This document shows, one piece after another, positions 1 to 5,172 of a stretch of DNA of 5,172 nt (positions are counted from its first letter, which is position 1; each line of letters starts with the position of its first letter). The notes under the pieces were generated by a model. It was not told the origin of the DNA, did not search any database, and saw nothing but the letters and a program-made list of their open reading frames with translations. This DNA comes from a bacterium UBP1_UBA4771 (GTDB lineage: Bacteria > Krumholzibacteriota > Krumholzibacteriia > Krumholzibacteriales > Krumholzibacteriaceae). Location of the stretch: contig DHHN01000138.1 of NCBI GenBank assembly GCA_002403295.1, positions 394 through 5,565 of the forward strand. Direction: 5' to 3'. The position numbers were made by a program, and so were the translations under genes.

Positions 1-2305
1 CGAGGTTCGCGACGACGAGCGTCGTGAAGGCGAGGGCCCGCGCCTCGTCCGTCTCCCGCCCGAGCGAGCGCGCGGCGGCGAAGATCGCGAGCGTTATCGC
101 GAGGACGACGAGCCCCTGGAGCAGGCTGAAGAGCACGGCGCGTCTTCCGAACAGCGGTTCTCCGAACGCGCGCGGCGGCCTGCGCATGATGTTTCCCTCC
201 TCCGGCTCCGCCTCGAAGACCACCGAGCAGGCGGGATCGATGATGAGCTCCATGAATACGATGTGGACGGGGAACAGCACGAGCGGCCATTTCAGCAGCA
301 CGGGGATGAGGGAGAGCCCGGCGATCGGCACGTGAATGGCGAGGATGTATGCCATGGCCTTTTTGAGGTTGTCGAAGATTCTTCGCCCCATGCGCACCGC
401 TTTCACGATGGACGAGAAATCATCGTCGAGAAGAACGAGAGAGGCGGCCTCCCTCGCCACGTCGGTTCCCCGCCCGCCCATCGCGATCCCGATGTGCGCC
501 GCCTTGAGCGCGGGGGCGTCGTTCACGCCGTCTCCCGTCATGGCGACGATCTCGCGGTTCGCCTTGAACGCGTTCACGAGACCGAGCTTCTGCTCCGGCA
601 TGACGCGCGCGAAGACGTTCACCCGTCCCACGAGGCGCTCGAGCTCCGCGCGGTCGATCCCGTCGAGATCGGCGCCTGTGGCGATCTCGTCCGCCGCCGC
701 GAGTCCCGCCTGCCGGGCGACGGCGCGCGCGGTGCCGGGATAGTCGCCGGTCACCATGACCACGCGGATGCTCGCCTCCGCGCATTCCCCGAGAGAGTCC
801 GCGACCCCGGGCCGGACCGGATCGGCGAGGCCGACGAGACCGAGGAACCGGAAGGGGAAATCGTGCTGTCCGCCGGGGAGTCCCCCCTCGCGGAAACCCG
901 CCTTCGCGACGCCGAGGACCCGGAGGCCTCGGCCGGCCATCGCGCCGACGTGGCCGGCGAGCTCCTCCATCCCGCGCCCGTCGAGATGGCACAGATCCGC
1001 GATGACCTCGGGGGCGCCCTTCGCCGCGATGACGAACTCGTCCCCCCCGGGGGATTTCCAAACGCGCGATATCGCGAGCAGGCCCTCCGAGACCGGATAC
1101 TCGTGAACGAGAGTCCAATCGTCGTGGAGATGCTCGGTGTGCGCGAGGCAGCCGTCGCCGAACCGCTTGAAGGCCTTTTCCATCGGATCGAAGGGATCGC
1201 GCTGGCTCGCGAGAATCGAGAATTCGACGAGCTCGTGGAACGCCTCCGCAAGCGGCTCCCCGCCCGCGCGGCTCACCTCGCCGAGCTCGCCGCCCGCGAA
1301 GAGCTCGGTCACGGTCATCTCGTTCCTCGTGAGCGTCCCCGTCTTGTCGACGCAGAGAACGGTCGCGGATCCGAGCGTCTCGATCACGGGCACGTGGCGG
1401 GTGAGGACGCGGCTGCGCGAGAGGTGCCAGGCGCCGAGGGCGAGAAAGATCGTGAGGACCACGGGGAACTCCTCCGGCAATATCGCCATCGCGAGCGTGA
1501 TGCCGGCGAGCAATCCCCGGATCCAGTCGCCCCGCGTCAGGGCGTACGTGACGACGACGACGGCGCAGAGAACGAGCCCGACGACGGCGAAGTTGCGGAC
1601 GATGCGGCGCGTTTCCCGCTGCAGGGGCGTGTCCTCGCTCTTCAGGGCCGCGAGCGTCCCGCCGATCATGCCGATTTCCGTATCGAGTCCCGTGGCCGTC
1701 ACCTCGACGATCCCCTGCCCCCGCACCACCATCGTTCCCGAATAAACGAAGGGCAGCCCGTCGCCGCCCGGACTCCGCATCCCGGCGGCGCCGTCCCAGA
1801 CGCGCTTGTCGACCGGGACCGACTCCCCGGTGAGCAGCGACTCGTCGGTCGAGAGGCTGCTGTGCCGGATGATCGCGCCGTCGGCGGGAACGCGATCCCC
1901 CTCGGCGAGGACGACCGTATCGCCGCGGACCACCTCCCGTCCCGCGATGCGCCGTTCGGCGCCGCCCCGGATGACGAGCGCGCGCGGGCTCGACAGGTTC
2001 CTCAGGGTCTCGAGCGCTCGTTCGGTCTTCCGCTCCTGATAGAAGGTGATCGTCATGACGACGAGGACGAAGCCGAGGAGCATGAACCCCTCCGCCGCGT
2101 CCCCGAGCGCGAAATAGACGGAGCCGCAGGCGACGAGCAGGAGGAACATCGGCTCGCGGGCCACGCCGAGGGCGATGCGCGCCATCGAACGGCGCGCCGC
2201 CGAGGGCAGCTCGTTCGGCCCGTCGCTCGCGAGCCGGCGCGCGGCCTCCTCCTCGGAGAGCCCCGGGATCGAATCGGGGGAGCATGCGCGGGTTCGATCG
2301 CTCAT
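1..2305 (-). CDS. P-type cation-transporting ATPase, P2-like, ion unknown (C-terminus cut by window edge)
   Basis: ATP-driven inner-membrane cation pump; 768 residues are visible and the frame is still open at the left edge. Seen: N-terminal cation-ATPase domain (GLSEEEAARRL, 15-25); M1/M2 at about 51-90; actuator loop with TGES at 159-162; M3 about 240-256; M4 about 264-290 with PEEFP at 277-281; phosphorylation motif DKTGT at 320-324 (Asp320); ATP-binding KGAPE at 429-433; MVTGD at 517-521; hinge TGDGVNDAP at 590-598; M5 and M6 about 652-697 with ELIIDP at 686-691; M7 about 722-745; start of M8. All catalytic residues are present. The M4 and M6 transport motifs differ from calcium pumps (PEGLP, NLVTDG), so I do not name the ion. 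From memory, this motif set matches an uncharacterised subfamily common in bacteria. The ATG at 2305 fits the family N-terminus; its Shine-Dalgarno (GGGG, four bases away) is poor, suggesting coupling to the upstream UPF0316 gene. Family is certain, substrate is not. Confidence 0.95.
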   Translation of the reverse strand, partial: MSDRTRACSPDSIPGLSEEEAARRLASDGPNELPSAARRSMARIALGVAREPMFLLLVACGSVYFALGDAAEGFMLLGFVLVVMTITFYQERKTERALETLRNLSSPRALVIRGGAERRIAGREVVRGDTVVLAEGDRVPADGAIIRHSSLSTDESLLTGESVPVDKRVWDGAAGMRSPGGDGLPFVYSGTMVVRGQGIVEVTATGLDTEIGMIGGTLAALKSEDTPLQRETRRIVRNFAVVGLVLCAVVVVTYALTRGDWIRGLLAGITLAMAILPEEFPVVLTIFLALGAWHLSRSRVLTRHVPVIETLGSATVLCVDKTGTLTRNEMTVTELFAGGELGEVSRAGGEPLAEAFHELVEFSILASQRDPFDPMEKAFKRFGDGCLAHTEHLHDDWTLVHEYPVSEGLLAISRVWKSPGGDEFVIAAKGAPEVIADLCHLDGRGMEELAGHVGAMAGRGLRVLGVAKAGFREGGLPGGQHDFPFRFLGLVGLADPVRPGVADSLGECAEASIRVVMVTGDYPGTARAVARQAGLAAADEIATGADLDGIDRAELERLVGRVNVFARVMPEQKLGLVNAFKANREIVAMTGDGVNDAPALKAAHIGIAMGGRGTDVAREAASLVLLDDDFSSIVKAVRMGRRIFDNLKKAMAYILAIHVPIAGLSLIPVLLKWPLVLFPVHIVFMELIIDPACSVVFEAEPEEGNIMRRPPRAFGEPLFGRRAVLFSLLQGLVVLAITLAIFAAARSLGRETDEARALAFTTLVVANL

Positions 2306-2316
2306 GGTGCCCCGGG

Positions 2317-2336
2317 CGCCCGCCGCGCGGCGGGCG
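2317..2336. repeat. Perfect 20-base GC palindrome between the UPF0316 and ATPase genes
   Basis: The two 10-base halves are exact reverse complements. As RNA it would form an eight-base-pair all-G/C stem (CGCCCGCC with GGCGGGCG) around a GCGC loop. It fills about half of the 43-base gap and ends only three bases before the weak GGGG site of the ATPase. No U-run follows on the minus strand, so it is not a canonical intrinsic terminator. It could slow read-through, stabilise the upstream message or limit ATPase translation. In DNA this GC-rich it may also be chance. Confidence 0.5.
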
Positions 2337-2348
2337 GCCGGAAGATCG

Positions 2349-2951
2349 CTACTTGCCCTTCCTCCAGAAGCGGAATACGTCCAGATAGCTCAGCAGCGGC
2401 GAGCGCCCGTCCGCCGGGAACACGCCTTCCCTCGCGAACCGGACATCCTCGATCGTGTAAAAGGCGCGCGGATTGAAGCGGTTGATGATCCCGACGACGC
2501 GGGCGAGATCGGCGCGCTTCACGATCGTGTAGACGAGGTGCACCTGTCCGCGGGTGCCCGAGGCGTCCACGCTCGTCACGCCGTAATCTTCGGCCTTGAG
2601 CCGCTCGATCAGCTCCTCGTCCCCCTGGCTCGTGACGACGCGGATGAGCATCACCCCCATCGCGAGCTTCTCCTCGATGTACATGCCGACGAACGTTCCC
2701 GCCGCGAACCCGCCGGCGTAGGCGACGTAGTAGAAGCCGTTCGTGAGGTTCGTCATGATCTGGCGTATCGCGAGCAGCCAGATGAGCACCTCGAAGAAGC
2801 CGAGAAACGGCGCGATCACCTTGTTTCCGCGGCCGATGAAGATGATGCGGATCGTGCCGATCGACTGGTCGCCGATGCGCGCGAGAAAGATGAGAAGCGG
2901 CGTGACGACCCATCTGAAGAGGGTGCCGTCGACGATCGCGCTCCAGTCCAT
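2349..2951 (-). CDS. UPF0316-type membrane protein (DUF5698 + DUF2179), function unknown
   Basis: A 200-residue protein of unknown function. The N-terminal half has about three hydrophobic segments (about 10-25, 44-62 and 72-92). Between the first two lies the polar stretch GDQSIGTIRIIFIGRGNK (27-44), typical of DUF5698/UPF0316 proteins such as Bacillus YebE. The C-terminal half (about 98-173) is a soluble DUF2179-like domain, the type also found at the end of YitT-family proteins; it runs from MLIRVVTSQGDEELIERL to FYTIEDVRF. A short basic tail ends in WRKGK. The ATG at 2951 is chosen because GGGGAG lies six bases upstream and the hydrophobic family N-terminus starts here. The frame stays open to a Met codon at 3134, but that stretch is Arg/Gly-rich and crosses the likely promoter. 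The stop is TAG. The P-type ATPase follows 43 bases downstream on the same strand, so co-transcription is likely. A sensory or regulatory role for the soluble domain is a guess. Confidence 0.9.
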   Translation of the reverse strand: MDWSAIVDGTLFRWVVTPLLIFLARIGDQSIGTIRIIFIGRGNKVIAPFLGFFEVLIWLLAIRQIMTNLTNGFYYVAYAGGFAAGTFVGMYIEEKLAMGVMLIRVVTSQGDEELIERLKAEDYGVTSVDASGTRGQVHLVYTIVKRADLARVVGIINRFNPRAFYTIEDVRFAREGVFPADGRSPLLSYLDVFRFWRKGK

Positions 2952-2957
2952 GCGTGT

Positions 2958-2963
2958 CTCCCC
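2958..2963 (-). promoter_or_regulatory. Ribosome binding site of the UPF0316 gene
   Basis: On the minus strand GGGGAG lies six bases before the ATG at 2951. It decides this start against the upstream in-frame Met codon at 3134. The site is directly preceded by CGGAC, which could pair with the CGTCCG at 3005-3000 of the leader and so influence access to the site. Confidence 0.65.
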
Positions 2964-2987
2964 GTCCGAAACCGCGGCGAGGCCGCC

Positions 2988-3005
2988 CGTCCGCACCCGC
3001 GGACG
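2988..3005 (-). repeat. Hairpin in the predicted leader of the UPF0316 gene
   Basis: A perfect seven-base-pair stem (CGTCCGC with GCGGACG) closes a four-base loop. The hexamer CGTCCG also occurs on the plus strand at 2963-2968 and 3007-3012. The leader RNA therefore has one CGTCCG segment and three CGGACG segments that could pair with it alternatively, the last of them touching the Shine-Dalgarno. A regulatory role is inference. Confidence 0.35.
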
Positions 3006-3030
3006 CCGTCCGTCGCCGGCGGGAACGCTC

Positions 3031-3060
3031 ACTATAGCGCAACCGCCGCGCGCCGCACAA
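3031..3060 (-). promoter_or_regulatory. Candidate sigma70-type promoter for the UPF0316-ATPase operon
   Basis: Read on the minus strand, TTGTGC (3060-3055; three of six matches to TTGACA) is followed after 18 bases by TATAGT (3036-3031; five of six matches to TATAAT). Transcription would start near 3024, giving a leader of about 73 bases before the ATG at 2951. The TATAGT stands out in a very GC-rich region. Prediction by eye only; no transcript evidence. Confidence 0.5.
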
Positions 3061-3088
3061 CCGCGCATTTGCGGCGCCTCCCGGCCGC

Positions 3089-3106
3089 TCCGCCGCGGGC
3101 GGCGGA
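3089..3106. repeat. GC-rich inverted repeat between the two divergent promoters
   Basis: Seven-base arms (TCCGCCG and CGGCGGA) flank a CGGG loop. It lies upstream of both candidate promoters, about 37 bases before the lepA -35 element and about 28 bases before the -35 element of the opposite operon. It could be an operator or simply reflect base composition. Apart from the promoter candidates and hairpins, I see nothing else in the 267-base intergenic region. Confidence 0.25.
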
Positions 3107-3142
3107 CCGCGCCCCGCCCCGCGCGGCGGCCCAAAAGCGGCC

Positions 3143-3171
3143 TTTACTCCCGCCCCCGAAATCGCTACATT
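3143..3171 (+). promoter_or_regulatory. Candidate sigma70-type promoter for lepA-hemW
   Basis: TTTACT (3143-3148; four of six matches to TTGACA) and TACATT (3166-3171; four of six matches to TATAAT) are separated by exactly 17 bases. This lies in the only clearly AT-richer patch upstream of lepA. Transcription would start near 3178, leaving a short leader of about 40 bases before the ATG at 3219. Position and spacing are good; the match to consensus is moderate. Confidence 0.5.
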
Positions 3172-3204
3172 TCATCGTTCGCGTTCACCTGAAACGTACG
3201 GCAC

Positions 3205-3210
3205 GGGGTG
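3205..3210 (+). promoter_or_regulatory. Ribosome binding site of lepA
   Basis: GGGGTG lies eight bases before the ATG at 3219. It supports that start over the long in-frame open extension upstream, because no other purine-rich site precedes a Met codon in this frame near the conserved N-terminus. Confidence 0.6.
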
Positions 3211-3218
3211 GCCGCCGC

Positions 3219-5018
3219 ATGGCGCAGATTCGCAATTTCAGCATCATCGCGCACATCGACCACGGGAAATCCACGCTCGCGGACCGCTTCATACAGCGGG
3301 CCAAGCTCGTCGAGGACCGCGAATTCCACGATCAGATGCTCGACACCATGGACATCGAGCGCGAGCGCGGGATCACGATCAAGAGCCAGACCGTCTGCAT
3401 GCCCTACACGAGCGCGTCGGGCGAGCAATACATCCTCAACCTCATCGACACCCCCGGACACGTCGATTTCTCGTACGAGGTGTCCCGCGCGCTCGCCTCG
3501 TGCGAGGGCGTGCTGCTGCTCGTCGACGCGACCCAGGGGGTGCAGGCGCAGACGCTCGCGAACATGTACGCCGCGCTCGAACACCAACTGGCGATCGTCC
3601 CCGTCATCAACAAGATCGATTCCCCTTCCGCCGACATCGAGCACACGCGCGACGAGATCGAGACGGAGCTCGGTCTCGACGCGGATCACGCGATCCTCTG
3701 CTCCGCCAAGGAAGGGATCGGCATCGTCGACATCCTCGAGGCCGTCACGCTCCGCATTCCGCCGCCCGCGGGGCATCGCGATGCGCCGCTCGCCGCGCTC
3801 ATCTTCGACGCGAAGTACGATCCCTTCCGCGGCGCCATCATCAGCTGCCGCGTCTTCGACGGAACGCTCCGGGCGGGGGACGAGATACGCCTCATGTCCC
3901 TCGGAACGGCGCATCGCGTGGAAGAGGTGGGCGTCTTCCGCATCGATCGCGAGCGGCGCCCCGCGCTCCACGCCGGCGAGGTCGGCTACGTGATCGCCGG
4001 CATCAAGACCGTGAGCGACACGCGGATCGGCGACACGATAACGCACGCCGATCGACCCGTGCCGGCGCCGCTGCCCGGATTCCGCGAGGTGAAGCCCGTC
4101 GTCTTCTCCTCCGTCTATCCCGTGAGCAGCGAGGACTTCGACGCGCTCTCCGACTCGATGGAGCGCTACAAGCTGAACGACGCCTCGCTCATCTACCAGC
4201 GCGACGCGTCGACGGCGCTCGGCCAGGGTTTCCGGTGCGGCTTCCTCGGTCTTCTCCACCTCGAGATCTTCCAGGAGCGGCTCGAGCGCGAGTTCGACCA
4301 GTCAATCATCATGACCGCGCCGAGCGTCGAATACCACTTCGTCCTCAAGGACGGAAGGGCCGTCGTCGTCGACAACCCCGTCTATTACCCCGATCCGATT
4401 CTCATCGATTACGCGCTCGAACCGTACATCCGGGCGACGATCCTCATGCCCGACCGCTACCTCGGCGCGGTCATGAAGCTTTGCCTCGACCGCAGGGGCG
4501 AGAATCCGCACCATGGCTACCCCGTCCCCGGCAGGATCGAGCTCGTGTTCGATCTGCCGCTCAGCGAGGTCGTCTACGACTTCTACGACAAGCTCAAGAG
4601 CGTCACCCAGGGCTACGGTTCGTTCGATTACGAGATTCTCGACTACCGGCGGAGCGATCTCGTGAAACTCGACATCCTCGTGAACGGGGAGCGGGTCGAC
4701 GCGCTCGCCATCGTCGTTCACGAGGGCCGCGCGCGCATGCGCGCGGTGAACGTGTGCGAGAGGCTCCGCAAGGAGATCCCGCGGCATCTTTTCAAGATCG
4801 CGATCCAGGGGGCGATCGGCGGCAAGATCGTGGCCCGCTCGACGGTCGCGCCGTTCCGCAAGGACGTGACCGCCAAGTGCTACGGCGGCGACATCACGCG
4901 AAAACGCAAGCTCCTCGAGAAGCAGGCGAAGGGCAAGAAGAAGATGCGAACCGTCGGGCAGGTCATGATCCCCCAGAGCGCATTCGTGGCGGTCCTCAAG
5001 ACGAATGAAGAGGAATGA
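3219..5018 (+). CDS. lepA: Elongation factor 4 (LepA), ribosome-associated GTPase
   Basis: Translational GTPase that binds the ribosome and is reported to promote back-translocation or relieve stalled ribosomes and to aid initiation or 30S assembly. The complete protein is 599 residues, the same length as E. coli LepA. Seen: G1 AHIDHGKST at 11-19, G2 RGITI at 50-54 (Thr53), G3 DTPGH at 77-81 with the presumed catalytic His81, G4 NKID at 131-134, and G5 SAK at 162-164. Then come the beta-barrel domain II (about 190-280), domain III (about 290-370, including LNDASLIYQ and GFRCGFLGLLHLEI), the EF-G-like domain V (about 400-480), and the LepA-specific C-terminal domain (about 490-597) with its lysine-rich GKKKMRTVG stretch. 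EF-G domain IV is absent, as expected for LepA. The ATG at 3219 gives the canonical MAQIRNFSIIAHIDHGKS start, with GGGGTG eight bases upstream. It is divergent from the UPF0316 gene, and its last codons overlap hemW. The frame is open far upstream, but that extension is non-homologous. Confidence 0.99.
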   Translation: MAQIRNFSIIAHIDHGKSTLADRFIQRAKLVEDREFHDQMLDTMDIERERGITIKSQTVCMPYTSASGEQYILNLIDTPGHVDFSYEVSRALASCEGVLLLVDATQGVQAQTLANMYAALEHQLAIVPVINKIDSPSADIEHTRDEIETELGLDADHAILCSAKEGIGIVDILEAVTLRIPPPAGHRDAPLAALIFDAKYDPFRGAIISCRVFDGTLRAGDEIRLMSLGTAHRVEEVGVFRIDRERRPALHAGEVGYVIAGIKTVSDTRIGDTITHADRPVPAPLPGFREVKPVVFSSVYPVSSEDFDALSDSMERYKLNDASLIYQRDASTALGQGFRCGFLGLLHLEIFQERLEREFDQSIIMTAPSVEYHFVLKDGRAVVVDNPVYYPDPILIDYALEPYIRATILMPDRYLGAVMKLCLDRRGENPHHGYPVPGRIELVFDLPLSEVVYDFYDKLKSVTQGYGSFDYEILDYRRSDLVKLDILVNGERVDALAIVVHEGRARMRAVNVCERLRKEIPRHLFKIAIQGAIGGKIVARSTVAPFRKDVTAKCYGGDITRKRKLLEKQAKGKKKMRTVGQVMIPQSAFVAVLKTNEEE

Positions 5019-5172
5019 TACGCATCCCCCCCCGCCCGGCTCCGGCGGCGGCTTGCCGGCGACCGGCGCCGCGCCCGGACTCTACGTCCACGTGCCGTTC
5101 TGCCGGACGAAATGCCCGTACTGCGGATTCTACTCCGTGCCGGAAGACGGGAGCGAGCGGCGCTGGCTCGGC
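5005..5172 (+). CDS. hemW: HemW-type radical SAM haem chaperone (N-terminal fragment, cut by window edge)
   Basis: HemW (formerly annotated as oxygen-independent coproporphyrinogen III oxidase-like, HemN/YggW) carries a 4Fe-4S cluster and SAM and delivers haem to acceptor proteins. Only 56 codons are visible. The recognisable part is GLYVHVPFCRTKCPYCGFYS at 25-44, containing the cluster motif CxxxCxxC (Cys33, Cys37, Cys40). Most HemW proteins have Asp after the last Cys; here it is Gly41. The diagnostic downstream HemW features lie outside the window, so HemN or another radical SAM enzyme is not formally excluded. The lepA-hemW gene order, common in bacteria, supports HemW. The start is uncertain. 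ATG 5005 is the only in-frame ATG near the domain and overlaps lepA by 14 bases, but it has no clear Shine-Dalgarno. TTG 5053 is an in-frame alternative, and ATG 5015 (ATGA overlap with the lepA stop) is out of frame by one base. The first 24 residues are Pro/Gly-rich and unlike the conserved domain. Confidence 0.85.
   Translation, partial: MKRNDTHPPPPGSGGGLPATGAAPGLYVHVPFCRTKCPYCGFYSVPEDGSERRWLG

Noticed and set aside
1042..1053. C7G5 run inside the ATPase gene as a possible frameshift or slippage site
   Set aside because: The ATPase frame is continuous and its motifs are in order on both sides (it encodes SPGGD between DKTGT and KGAPE), so nothing suggests a frame change is used or has occurred.
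420..2285. 621-codon open frame on the minus strand in another frame of the ATPase gene
   Set aside because: It is extremely Arg/Gly-rich and carries no motif; the ATPase motifs are in the frame starting at 2305.
263..2476. 737-codon open frame on the plus strand across the ATPase gene
   Set aside because: Its translation is Arg/Glu/Asp/His-rich low-complexity sequence with no recognisable domain, and it lies antisense to a gene with all P-type ATPase motifs. Long antisense open frames are expected from strong G/C third-position bias.
2952..3134. Longer UPF0316 protein starting at the Met codon near 3134
   Set aside because: The extra residues are Arg/Gly/Ala-rich, do not resemble the family, and would overlap the candidate promoter; the ATG at 2951 has a good ribosome site.
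2175..3218. Long in-frame open extension upstream of the lepA ATG
   Set aside because: It is unlike any LepA N-terminus, runs antisense through the UPF0316 gene and crosses the promoter candidates. LepA starting at 3219 has the exact family length and a ribosome site.
3165..4259. 364-codon open frame antisense to lepA
   Set aside because: Composition is typical of a shadow frame (Val, Arg, Asp, Glu, His-rich) and no domain is recognisable; lepA fully explains the region.
3500..5008. 502-codon plus-strand open frame overlapping lepA in another frame
   Set aside because: Almost entirely Arg/Pro/Ala/His-rich, with no motif; a shadow of lepA codon bias.

Overview
The window comes from a high-GC bacterium (by eye about two thirds G+C, with strong G/C third-position bias in every gene). 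Gene density, Shine-Dalgarno-type start sites and bacterial lepA and hemW genes all fit a bacterium. I cannot fix the phylum from the sequence. I see no mobile element, CRISPR array, tRNA or rRNA. It reads as an ordinary chromosomal housekeeping neighbourhood with one less ordinary transporter.

Layout: the left 2.3 kb carries a P-type cation-transporting ATPase on the minus strand, cut at its C-terminus by the window edge. Upstream of it on the same strand, 43 bases away, is a short membrane protein of the UPF0316 type (DUF5698 plus DUF2179). The two probably form a minus-strand operon with a GC-rich palindrome in the gap. A 267-base divergent intergenic region follows, with a plausible sigma70-type promoter facing each way and a few GC-rich hairpins. 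The right part carries a complete lepA (elongation factor 4) on the plus strand. It overlaps the start of a hemW-type radical SAM gene, cut after 56 codons by the right edge.

How the genes relate: lepA acts on stalled or mis-translocated ribosomes, and hemW encodes a haem chaperone. Their adjacency is a common bacterial gene order and need not mean a shared function. The ATPase belongs to the P2-like group by its cytoplasmic domains. Its transport-site motifs (PEEFP in M4, ELIIDP in M6, no acidic residue at the M5 position used by the SERCA calcium pump) differ from calcium pumps, so its ion is unknown. The UPF0316 protein has no known function; its position suggests a regulator or partner of the pump, but that is inference.

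Most worth a second look are the ATPase transport site, the UPF0316-ATPase pairing, and the start of hemW. At hemW an eight-C tract separates two possible start codons in different frames.
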